In this document: piece after piece, positions 7,764-13,693 of the stretch
Layout: every line of letters begins with the position of its first letter
Position numbering within the stretch: position 1 is the stretch's first letter
Assembly (NCBI GenBank): GCA_041725875.1
Contig: JBGRQB010000110.1
Span: 1 to 14,394, forward strand
Source: JBGRQB01 sp041725875
GTDB lineage: Bacteria > Bacteroidota > Ignavibacteria > Ignavibacteriales > Melioribacteraceae
Length of the DNA stretch: 14,394 nt
Reading direction: 5' to 3'
Translations under genes and position numbers: made by a program
The notes under the pieces: generated by a model
Database searches by the model: none
The model's input: the letters and a program-made list of their open reading frames with translations, nothing else
Told to the model about the DNA's origin: nothing

Positions 7764-8840
7764 TTAAAAAACGATCTTATATTTTCTGATAACCGGCAGT
7801 TCATCCTCTGTTTCTTCATTAACAATTATAAACTTGTCAGTTATAACATTCTGTCCGCTAAAATACTTATAAGGCAGAAAAACTTCATTTAAAAATTTAC
7901 CTTCTGGTGAAAAAACATCGTACTTTATTTCTTCTTCATTATCAACGGTATATTTTTGAGCAAGTATAAATCCATCTCTATCCTGAAATATTGAACTGTA
8001 AAACGGTTTTAACGTATTAAACTCAAGCATATCTTGCCTTACAAATCCACCATCATTATAGCGCGCTTTTACTTTTTCTTTATCTTTTTCTCTTACTGGT
8101 TCTCTTTTTTTACCGATAGTTTTTGAACTTAATAATTCCCCGCTAGGTGAAAATATCTTTACAACATAATATTCTGAGTTTGTAACAAATGCATTACCAT
8201 TTTTCAGAGGCAGTAAATTATATCTTGGACCATACACAATTCCCATTACACTTACATTTTTACCGCTTTTACTTATTTTCATTTCTTTTATTTCAAGACT
8301 GTCCAGATTTTTAACAACCTTAAATTCTTCATCTACAACGGCGGAAAAATGTTTCCCATAAACATAATCTCCTTTAGGAGAGTTTTTATCATAATGTAAA
8401 ACTACTTGTCCTGATTCATCAATATAAAGTTCATTAATTATATTGGAAGATTTGATTGACTTTACAAATTCATCGTTCGAATTGAAGATATTTACACGAC
8501 GCAGAAAAACATCATAGATATAGTAGTTTCCGTTTTTATCAAAATCTATACTTCTGCAATTTTTGAATTCCCCTGGTCCTTCCCCTTTTCTTCCAATCGA
8601 TTTTATAAATTTTCCATCTTTATCAAACTTTCTGATTATACAATCGCCGTACTCGGCAAAGTAGAGATTTCCATCTTTATCTAATGTAAGCTTGCGTGGT
8701 TCAGAAAGCATAAATTCATCAGAATCACTTATTTCCCAAACCAACTCAAACTTTGGTTTGATTTCCCCCTGATAGACAGGAAGCAGTGTTTGTGAAAAGG
8801 TTAATTGAATAGCGAAAAAACAAAAAAGTAATAACTTCAT
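7764..8840 (-). CDS. Secreted six-bladed beta-propeller (NHL-like) protein
   Basis: The 358-residue protein begins with a signal peptide, MKLLLFCFFAIQLTFSQ (cleavage near residue 16-17). The mature part is built of propeller blades. Repeated units of the form LDKDGNLYFAEYGDCIIRKF (52-71) and FDKNGNYYIYD... followed by a VNIFNSNDEFVKSI strand are NHL-like. The motif GEGPGEF (86-92) is a hallmark of the six-bladed propeller proteins common in Bacteroidota-type bacteria. No catalytic site is visible; such proteins usually bind partners or ligands in the periplasm. GGAG lies 7 nt before the ATG. It follows the second response regulator by 97 nt with no terminator between, so it may be the last gene of the signalling transcript or have its own promoter (a poor TAACTTTT match at 8868-8861). 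Confidence 0.85.
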   Translation of the reverse strand: MKLLLFCFFAIQLTFSQTLLPVYQGEIKPKFELVWEISDSDEFMLSEPRKLTLDKDGNLYFAEYGDCIIRKFDKDGKFIKSIGRKGEGPGEFKNCRSIDFDKNGNYYIYDVFLRRVNIFNSNDEFVKSIKSSNIINELYIDESGQVVLHYDKNSPKGDYVYGKHFSAVVDEEFKVVKNLDSLEIKEMKISKSGKNVSVMGIVYGPRYNLLPLKNGNAFVTNSEYYVVKIFSPSGELLSSKTIGKKREPVREKDKEKVKARYNDGGFVRQDMLEFNTLKPFYSSIFQDRDGFILAQKYTVDNEEEIKYDVFSPEGKFLNEVFLPYKYFSGQNVITDKFIIVNEETEDELPVIRKYKIVF

Positions 8841-8937
8841 TCCAGTACTCCATAATTTTGAAAAGTTACTTTTGTAAAAATATTCCCATCCTCAAGATGT
8901 TTAATTACCAGTAAAGTTTCTATAAACGATTGTAGTA

Positions 8938-9591
8938 TCAAATTTCTTCTACTTTGTTATTGTTGTATTCAATTGCAAAGCGGATTAATTCTGTAGATCC
9001 TACCAACCCAAGTTTAGCTCTCATTCTTCGCCGCCTCTGCTCAACGGTTCTTTCACTCAAAAACAGTTTTTCGGCAATTTCTTTATTTGTATAATTTTTG
9101 GCCATTAACTCTAAAACTTCTTTTTCTTTTGTTGTCAGTTCTTTTCCTTCAAGTTTGATTTCAGATTTTATACTTGCATAATTTTCATAATCTTCTTTAG
9201 TAAAAACCTCATCAAAATAGAGTTCGCCATAATATATTTTATTGATTGCTGAAACTAACTCAGGAGTTTTTCTGTCTTTTGAAATAAAGCCTTTGGCTCC
9301 TGCTTTATAAACCTGATAAATTTCAGATTTTGTAGTTGTGACCGAACAAAAAAGTATTCTGGCTTTTTTATTATTTCTTAATATTAATCTTGTAGCATCA
9401 ATCCCGTTTAATCTGGGCATAGATAAATCAATAAGAACAATATCCGGCGAAAGTTCATTATATAAATCAATCAATTCCACTCCGTCAGAAGCAGAGCCGA
9501 TACACTTAATATTTGGAGATTTATCAAAAATACTTTCACATCCTTCTCTAAAAACAGGATGGTCGTCAGCTATCAATATTCTAATTGCCAT
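8938..9591 (-). CDS. NarL/LuxR-family response regulator (second regulator of the cluster)
   Basis: This 217-residue protein has a receiver domain (1-120) with the acidic pair D9/D10, phospho-acceptor D55 in IVLIDLSMP, the conserved hydroxyl position S83 and lysine K105. All phosphorylation residues are present. A linker of about 30 residues leads to a GerE-type helix-turn-helix (about 150-200) with LTTKEKEVLELMAKNYTNKEIAEKL and a very arginine-rich recognition helix region, SERTVEQRRRRMRAKLG. It is predicted to be a DNA-binding transcription factor activated by phosphorylation. AGAAGG lies 8 nt before the ATG. It overlaps the membrane-protein gene by 11 nt, so that protein is its closest translational partner. 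No kinase is encoded next to it; the only kinase in the window (11376-12461) could serve both regulators. Confidence 0.95.
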   Translation of the reverse strand: MAIRILIADDHPVFREGCESIFDKSPNIKCIGSASDGVELIDLYNELSPDIVLIDLSMPRLNGIDATRLILRNNKKARILFCSVTTTKSEIYQVYKAGAKGFISKDRKTPELVSAINKIYYGELYFDEVFTKEDYENYASIKSEIKLEGKELTTKEKEVLELMAKNYTNKEIAEKLFLSERTVEQRRRRMRAKLGLVGSTELIRFAIEYNNNKVEEI

Positions 9592-10165
9592 TATTCTGCC
9601 TTCTAATCTTTTTTAGACTGAAAATTAATACTTTTGAAGTATCGCTGAAAATTGTGAAAAATACTGCAAAGATCATTAAAAGAATCAGGGTGCTGTAATA
9701 ATAACCAGCACCCATACTTGGATTTATTATGATAAAAAGTGTATTTAACATTATTAGTAAAAAATTCAAAGTTAACGCAAAACTAAATAAGTTAACCTTC
9801 TTTTCCAGCAAAATCTCATCAAAAATAATTTTCAAAGATTTTCCGATAATAATTAAGTCAAACAACAAAATAGCTTCGTGAACTTTTGCTTCTACTACCC
9901 AAATTATAAAAAGTGCACCAAAATAAAGAAGACTATTTTTACTCACATAATTAACTGTAAAGTATTTTCTATTATATAAAATTACAATAAGTGCATCTAT
10001 CATTACGATTCCCCAGTTAGGGTCTTCAATTCCAATGTAATGAAGAAATAGAAATAATAAGTCAGATATTCCTAATGCCAGGAATAGCCATCGGTAATTT
10101 CCATTAAAATTTCTAATTAACGGCATTAACCATATAAATGTTGAGATATCTAAAATTGTCTGCAT
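9581..10165 (-). CDS. Polytopic membrane protein of unknown family
   Basis: The 194-residue protein is almost entirely hydrophobic, with six or seven probable membrane helices (about 3-17, 25-43, 51-65, 78-92, 97-116, 126-148, 154-174). It ends in a short basic tail (KKIRRQ, 185-190), predicted cytoplasmic. I do not recognise the family. Charged or polar residues inside helices (E92 and K94 near H96; D103) could matter for function. The start at 10165 is very well supported by AAAGGAGG three nt before ATG, even though it lies inside the 3' end of the upstream gene, giving a 53-nt overlap. The stop overlaps the response-regulator start. Position between a secreted protein and a regulator suggests a membrane sensor or transmitter (inference). 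Confidence 0.8.
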   Translation of the reverse strand: MQTILDISTFIWLMPLIRNFNGNYRWLFLALGISDLLFLFLHYIGIEDPNWGIVMIDALIVILYNRKYFTVNYVSKNSLLYFGALFIIWVVEAKVHEAILLFDLIIIGKSLKIIFDEILLEKKVNLFSFALTLNFLLIMLNTLFIIINPSMGAGYYYSTLILLMIFAVFFTIFSDTSKVLIFSLKKIRRQNNGN

Positions 10166-10604
10166 ATCCCTCCTTTGGACAATAAGGTGGACATTGTCTA
10201 CCCCGCTCCATCGATTTGTTTTTGTATTTTACAACTAGTGCTTTCTCTCTTTCTTCAAATATTACTTTATGGTAATCTGCAGATTGTAGCAACCTATTCA
10301 ATACACTTACACTAAAAAACTTGAAAACGGTTTTCTCATCATAATCAGCATCTTTATCATAGGGATAGAGCTGCTGTCTGTGCTGATCTAATATGACTAC
10401 ATCATCACTTATAATACGAAACATTATATGCTCTCCGGCCAATGGAATCAGATTTTTCAACTCTTCTGTTTTAAAATCTACACTTTGTTTAACTTCTCCA
10501 AACAATTTTAACAGTTCATTATTGTTAAAAATTTCACCTGCTTCCTGAGCAAAACCAAAATTTAATAATGTTGCAAAAACTAAAATAATACTTAGGTTTT
10601 TCAT
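10113..10604 (-). CDS. Small secreted protein with a CPPYC motif, function unknown
   Basis: The 163-residue protein starts with a signal peptide, MKNLSIILVFATLLNFGFAQ (cleavage after A19). The mature domain of about 110 residues is mixed and charged (EELKNLIPLAGEHIMFRI; TVFKFFSVSVLNRLL). It ends with a basic stretch and a two-cysteine motif, RQCPPYCPKEG (C138, C142). The spacing is CxxxC, not the CxxC of thioredoxins. The last 17 residues (from Y147) are encoded in the overlap with the next gene and may be an acquired tail. GAGGA five nt upstream gives a good ribosome binding site, but it is buried in a long hairpin (10606-10640). No family recognised. Co-translation with the membrane protein suggests a periplasmic partner of it. 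Confidence 0.75.
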   Translation of the reverse strand: MKNLSIILVFATLLNFGFAQEAGEIFNNNELLKLFGEVKQSVDFKTEELKNLIPLAGEHIMFRIISDDVVILDQHRQQLYPYDKDADYDEKTVFKFFSVSVLNRLLQSADYHKVIFEEREKALVVKYKNKSMERGRQCPPYCPKEGYADNFRYLNIYMVNAVN

Positions 10605-10605
10605 T

Positions 10606-10640
10606 TTATTCCTCTACAATTTTATGATTGTGAGGAATAA
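10606..10640 (-). promoter_or_regulatory. RNA hairpin sequestering the ribosome binding site of the CPPYC protein gene
   Basis: On the minus strand the arm TTATTCCTC+ACAAT (10640-10627) pairs with the arm at 10620-10606. That gives 14 base pairs with one bulged A (10615) and a six-base loop CATAAA. The 3' arm contains GAGGA (10614-10610), the Shine-Dalgarno of the gene starting at 10604, and the stem ends one nt before the ATG region. The 5' arm is thus a perfect anti-Shine-Dalgarno. No T-tract follows, so it is not a terminator. The same dyad could alternatively be a DNA operator. Confidence 0.6.
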
Positions 10641-10650
10641 ATATATTCTA

Positions 10651-10658
10651 CAAAATTC
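10651..10658 (-). promoter_or_regulatory. Possible Bacteroidota-type -10 element upstream of the CPPYC protein gene
   Basis: The minus strand reads GAATTTTG, matching the TAnnTTTG -10 consensus of this group except at the first base. Transcription from it would begin close to 10643, so the hairpin would sit at the very 5' end of the RNA. No TTTG -33 box is seen at 19-21 nt, so the call is weak. Confidence 0.25.
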
Positions 10659-10661
10659 CCT

Positions 10662-10711
10662 TAAAAACCAGCATAACTACTAAAAACCACTGGTATAATT
10701 ACTAAAAATCA
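10662..10711. repeat. Three short direct repeats TAAAAAyCA, possible regulator sites
   Basis: TAAAAACCA occurs at 10662-10670 and 10681-10689, and TAAAAATCA at 10703-10711. The repeat starts are 19 and 22 bp apart, close to two helical turns. They lie between the first response-regulator gene and the secreted-protein gene; the third overlaps the end of the regulator gene. Same-face spacing upstream of a gene fits binding sites for a regulator such as either NarL-type protein (inference). The A-run core makes chance occurrence in AT-rich DNA possible. Confidence 0.4.
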
Positions 10712-11373
10712 CGGTACTTGTGATAAATACAATACTTTACTGCAAATGCAACTAACTCGTTAGAGTTTTTAAAATTCAGCTTCTGAATCAGTTTTGCTCT
10801 GTAAAAATCTATGGTTCTTTTTCCAACACACATAGTATCTGCTATCTGTTCACTCGACATACCTTTTTCCAGCAGTTTCAGGACTTCCTTTTCTTTATTA
10901 GTAAATGACATATTAAATCGTTCATTTTCTGTCTTTTCCGGTTCAAGTTCTATTTTGAGATTCATTATCTCTTCATCTCGTATTCCCGAAAAATAGGTCT
11001 TGTTATTCATTATATTGCTAAGTGCAAACATAAATTCGCCTTCATCGCAATCTTTACCAAGCATTCCGTTAATACCTGCTTTCCAGGCTTTATATGCAGT
11101 TGCCTTATTATATTCCATAGAAACAATAATTGTCTTCAAATCCGGATTTTCTTTTCTCAGTTTTCTTATCGCACTTATCCCGTCAAGTCCGGGCATCAAT
11201 AAATCACTGATAATAACATCCGGCCCCAGTTTATTACATTTCTCAACCAGTTCATTTCCGTCAGAAGCTTCGCCTACCACAAAATATCTGGCTTCCTTTT
11301 TTATAATTTCCCTCAGACCCGCCCTGAAAAGATTATGGTCATCGGCAATTAAAATTGAAATATTTTCCCTCAT
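10702..11373 (-). CDS. NarL/LuxR-family response regulator (cognate of the adjacent histidine kinase)
   Basis: This 223-residue protein has a receiver domain (about 4-122) with D11/D12, phospho-acceptor D57 in VIISDLLMP, S85 in the hydroxyl position and K107. A GerE helix-turn-helix follows (about 155-205; FTNKEKEVLKLLEKGMSSEQIADTM, then KRTIDFYRAKLIQKLN). The gene starts 2 nt after the kinase stop, with AGGG six nt before the ATG lying in the kinase end, so kinase and regulator are coupled and almost certainly cognate. It resembles the regulator at 8938-9591 in both domains but differs clearly in the recognition helix, so the two should bind different DNA. No terminator follows it; the next gene is 97 nt away. 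Confidence 0.95.
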   Translation of the reverse strand: MRENISILIADDHNLFRAGLREIIKKEARYFVVGEASDGNELVEKCNKLGPDVIISDLLMPGLDGISAIRKLRKENPDLKTIIVSMEYNKATAYKAWKAGINGMLGKDCDEGEFMFALSNIMNNKTYFSGIRDEEIMNLKIELEPEKTENERFNMSFTNKEKEVLKLLEKGMSSEQIADTMCVGKRTIDFYRAKLIQKLNFKNSNELVAFAVKYCIYHKYRDF

Positions 11374-11375
11374 TG

Positions 11376-12461
11376 TTACCCTGAAAATTCAATAATTGTT
11401 ATGGTACCTCTTCCCGAATCTGAATCTATACTCCAGTATCCGTCAATTTCATTAACTCTTTCCTGAATATTAATTATGCCCAACCCTGAAGATGTGTAGT
11501 AACTGTCAGTTATTTTTTTTGGTTTAAATCCAATTCCGTCATCTTCAACTGTTAAAAAATATTTTTCTTCTTCTGAATAAACACTAATCTCAACATTTTT
11601 TGCTTCTGCGTACTTAACAACGTTTGTTAATAATTCCTGAACAATTCTATATAAATGGAAAAGTGTTTTGCTGTTCACAGAATTTACTTTTTCATCTGCC
11701 AGAAGTTCGAATTTAATATCTGTCGCCCGCTGATATTTTTCTATCAAAGAATAAAGTATATAAGTAAAATCTTCCAGTTCAAAATTTTCCGGTTTAATCT
11801 CTTTGGAAAAATTTCTGATCTCTTCAAAAATTCTTCGTAAATCATTCAGCTCCGGAAAATATTTATCTCGCATTTCTATTTTCTTAATTGCAAAAAGCAG
11901 GTTATGATTAATCGAGTCGTGCAGTTCTCTGGCAAGTTCATTTCGTTGTTCAAGAAACTTATTTTCTTCCCTATTTTTTATTTCAGAAACTTTTAATTTA
12001 TAATCACAAATAAGTTCTTCTTTTATTTTAATTTCGGTATTATCAATCAGATAAAATTGCAAAGCTTCAAGTGCTGCAATTCTTTTCATAACAATTTCAT
12101 AGTAACTTTTGTCAAGCTTGATTTCAAAGTTATCTTCCATCACCTTTATGTCAGTATTGACTTGCAAGCATTTCAATAACTCATCAAAACTAATTTTATG
12201 TTTTCTCAGCAGCTTATCAAAAGCTTCATTTTTGCGAATCAAATTTCCGTCAAAATCTATTCTGAAAACCGGATTCGGGTCAGTTTCAAATAATACCTTA
12301 GAAATTAAATTGTTTCGCTTTTTATTTCTGAAATACTTTCTGGCAAGCGGGAAATAAAAATATTTTGAAAAGATATAGATTAAAACAATGATAATTGAAA
12401 AAACAAGAACACCAACCAGAATAGGGTTCTCAAAAGTTATAAATACCTGATTTCCTTCCAT
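11376..12461 (-). CDS. HisKA_3-type sensor histidine kinase with one membrane helix and a PAS-like domain
   Basis: In this 361-residue protein a single N-terminal membrane helix (about 14-32) is followed by a basic stop-transfer segment and a PAS-like domain (about 52-142; DPNPVFRIDFDGNLIRKNEAF). A coiled-coil linker leads to the dimerisation helix with ELHDSINHNLL. There H181 is the phospho-acceptor and D182 to H186 form the DxxxH pattern linked to phosphatase activity in this kinase class. The ATPase has an N box around N280 (VQELLTNVVKYAEA), G1 EDDGIGF (306-312) and G2 SGLGIINIQERV (325-336). With almost no periplasmic part, it probably senses something in the cytoplasm or membrane, or through a partner. 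There is no strong Shine-Dalgarno before ATG 12461. It is the first gene of the signalling cluster; two palindromes lie upstream. Confidence 0.95.
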   Translation of the reverse strand: MEGNQVFITFENPILVGVLVFSIIIVLIYIFSKYFYFPLARKYFRNKKRNNLISKVLFETDPNPVFRIDFDGNLIRKNEAFDKLLRKHKISFDELLKCLQVNTDIKVMEDNFEIKLDKSYYEIVMKRIAALEALQFYLIDNTEIKIKEELICDYKLKVSEIKNREENKFLEQRNELARELHDSINHNLLFAIKKIEMRDKYFPELNDLRRIFEEIRNFSKEIKPENFELEDFTYILYSLIEKYQRATDIKFELLADEKVNSVNSKTLFHLYRIVQELLTNVVKYAEAKNVEISVYSEEEKYFLTVEDDGIGFKPKKITDSYYTSSGLGIINIQERVNEIDGYWSIDSDSGRGTITIIEFSG

Positions 12462-12478
12462 CTTCAGCCCCGATGATT

Positions 12479-12496
12479 AACATTACCCTTAATGTT
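12479..12496. promoter_or_regulatory. Inverted repeat upstream of the histidine kinase gene
   Basis: AACATTA and TAATGTT form perfect 7-bp arms around CCCT, centred about 26 nt before the kinase ATG. This could be an operator or a small leader hairpin. The arms are AT-rich and short, so chance is not excluded. Confidence 0.35.
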
Positions 12497-12517
12497 GCAC
12501 ATCAAATATTATTAAAT

Positions 12518-12530
12518 CACGATATTCGTG
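12518..12530. promoter_or_regulatory. Palindrome CACGATATTCGTG upstream of the histidine kinase gene, possible operator
   Basis: These are 5-bp arms CACGA/TCGTG around TAT, 57-69 nt before the kinase start. On the minus strand it falls between a poor -33-like TTTA and a poor -10-like AATATTTG (12510-12503), where a repressor site would sit. A related sequence, CACGGTACTTGTG, ends the first regulator gene (10710-10722). Confidence 0.35.
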
Positions 12531-12600
12531 CTAAACTCAAAAATTTGTTTATAATATAAATCTTTCCCCATTAATTTAGTAGCTTAAAAAAAGTTTATTT

Positions 12601-12637
12601 AAATAAAAACAGCCGACAACCCCTGCAAAGTGTCGGC
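12601..12637 (-). terminator. Minus-strand terminator-like hairpin without an upstream gene (possible small RNA end)
   Basis: GCCGACA (12612-12618) pairs perfectly with TGTCGGC (12631-12637) around a 12-nt loop, unusually GC-rich for this DNA. On the minus strand the stem is followed by TGTTTTTATTT. The nearest minus-strand gene upstream ends at 13694 behind its own terminator, so this element has no obvious protein-coding customer. Confidence 0.5.
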
Positions 12638-12790
12638 GCGAAAATATCTACCATCTCTTTCCCGTTTAGATGGTTAAACAGCCCTACGATATTTATTTGT
12701 TTTAATCTTACCTAAAGATGTTTCGAACTCAAGAATGTTTCTATATTAAATATTTTTTTATAAATTGATTTCCAAAATCAGGAGTATCTT

Positions 12791-13672
12791 ATGAAAAAAA
12801 TATTTTTATTGCTCGGGATATTGTTATGTCTGCAATCTTGCAATACAACTAAAAAACAATCTGACTCTACAACTGTTAAAATTATGAGTTTTAATATTCG
12901 TTACGACAATCCGGGTGACAGCCTGAATAACTGGAACGAAAGAAAATTTCTGGTAGCTGATATTATAAAAAAAGAACAGCCTGATATAATTGGAATACAG
13001 GAAGCTCTCAGACATCAGCTTGATGATTTAAGTAAAATGCTGCCCGATTATTTTTGGGTAGGAATCGGAAGAGATGACGGAGAAAATCTTGGTGAATTTG
13101 CTCCTGTATTTTATAACAAAAAGAGATTCAAGAAATATGATTCGCAAACGTTTTGGCTGTCTGAAACTCCTGAAAAAGTGAGTCGGGGATGGGACGCTGC
13201 CTGCAATCGTATTTGCACTTATATTAAACTTGAAGACTTAACAACAAACAAAGTCATTATGGTTTTTAATACTCATTTTGATCATGCAGGAAAGATTGCT
13301 CAAAAAGAGAGCGCAAAACTTATCACAAAAAAAATATTTTCACTTTCCGAATCTTTTCCTTTTGTGCTGACTGGTGATTTCAACATCACTTCTAAATCAG
13401 AAGCTTATAAAATTCTTGGAACTCAAGTTGATTATTTTAAGATGCTTGATTCAAAATATAATAGTAAAGAAAAGCATAAAGGAATTGAAGCAACGTTTAC
13501 CGGATTCAATAAAAACTATGATCCTGCTGTTGGTGCAATCGATCATATTTTTGTAAGAAATGAAACCACTGTCCTTACTCATAAAACAATTGATACTTTA
13601 ATCAACAATAAATTTCCGTCAGATCATTTTCCGGTTGTAACAGAGGTAATTTTTAACAAAGCATTAAATTAA
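12791..13672 (+). CDS. Exported lipoprotein of the endonuclease/exonuclease/phosphatase superfamily
   Basis: The 293-residue protein starts MKKIFLLLGILLCLQSC with lipobox LQSC (Cys at residue 17), so it is predicted to be a surface or periplasmic lipoprotein. The catalytic set of the EEP fold is complete: N35 in MSFNIRYDN, E71 in GIQE, THFDH (161-165, H162), GDFN (195-198, D196 and N198), and the C-terminal SDHFP with D278/H279, preceded by AIDHIFV (249-255). This fold hydrolyses phosphodiester or phosphomonoester bonds in nucleic acids, inositol phosphates or sphingomyelin. The compact size and NIRYDNPGD opening resemble the secreted metal-dependent hydrolases common in Bacteroidota; the substrate is not determined. 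AGGAG lies 7 nt before ATG. It is the only plus-strand gene, alone in its unit. Confidence 0.92.
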   Translation: MKKIFLLLGILLCLQSCNTTKKQSDSTTVKIMSFNIRYDNPGDSLNNWNERKFLVADIIKKEQPDIIGIQEALRHQLDDLSKMLPDYFWVGIGRDDGENLGEFAPVFYNKKRFKKYDSQTFWLSETPEKVSRGWDAACNRICTYIKLEDLTTNKVIMVFNTHFDHAGKIAQKESAKLITKKIFSLSESFPFVLTGDFNITSKSEAYKILGTQVDYFKMLDSKYNSKEKHKGIEATFTGFNKNYDPAVGAIDHIFVRNETTVLTHKTIDTLINNKFPSDHFPVVTEVIFNKALN

Positions 13673-13693
13673 AAGGAAGCTGAGCTTCCTTTT
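13671..13693. terminator. Bidirectional Rho-independent terminator between convergent genes
   Basis: AAAAGGAAGC (13671-13680) pairs with GCTTCCTTTT (13684-13693) around a TGA loop. A T-run continues on the plus side and the A-run gives a T-run on the minus side. It overlaps the endonuclease-fold stop and abuts the stop of the minus-strand gene at 13694, so it serves both. Confidence 0.9.

Larger units (their letters stand above)
12462..12790. other. 329-nt intergenic region between divergent genes, with palindromes and structured DNA
   Basis: No coding frame of note was seen. From left to right it holds an inverted repeat AACATTA/TAATGTT (12479-12485 and 12490-12496), a palindrome CACGATATTCGTG (12518-12530), an AT-rich stretch likely to contain the kinase promoter, and a GC-rich hairpin with a minus-strand T-tract (12601-12637). 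Next are a nested fold formed by AAATATC/GATATTT (12642-12648 with 12688-12694) enclosing ACCATCT/AGATGGT (12650-12656 with 12668-12674), and then AT-rich DNA leading to the plus-strand gene. The octamer AAACAGCC occurs twice (12607-12614, 12676-12683). The structured part does not match any riboswitch or small RNA I recognise. Confidence 0.6.

Noticed and set aside
10179..10191. CPPYC as a thioredoxin-type active site
   Set aside because: Spacing is CxxxC, there is no thioredoxin-fold context, and the motif sits near the C-terminus.
10113..10200. A frameshift joining the secreted CPPYC protein to the membrane protein
   Set aside because: The membrane frame has its own near-perfect Shine-Dalgarno and ATG, and the upstream frame ends in a normal stop; an overlap is the simpler reading.
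11000..11395. Long open frame on the plus strand opposite the first response regulator
   Set aside because: It is the antisense shadow of a clearly functional regulator gene, has no ribosome binding site and encodes a low-complexity Ser/Leu/Ile-rich product.
12673..12679. GTTAAAC resembling an integron attC core site
   Set aside because: No matching RYYYAAC partner at a suitable distance, no integrase and no cassette-like gene order.
12612..12695. Structured intergenic DNA as a bacterial SRP RNA or known riboswitch
   Set aside because: The SRP GGAAGGAAGCAGCC-type core and the signatures of common riboswitches are absent on both strands.
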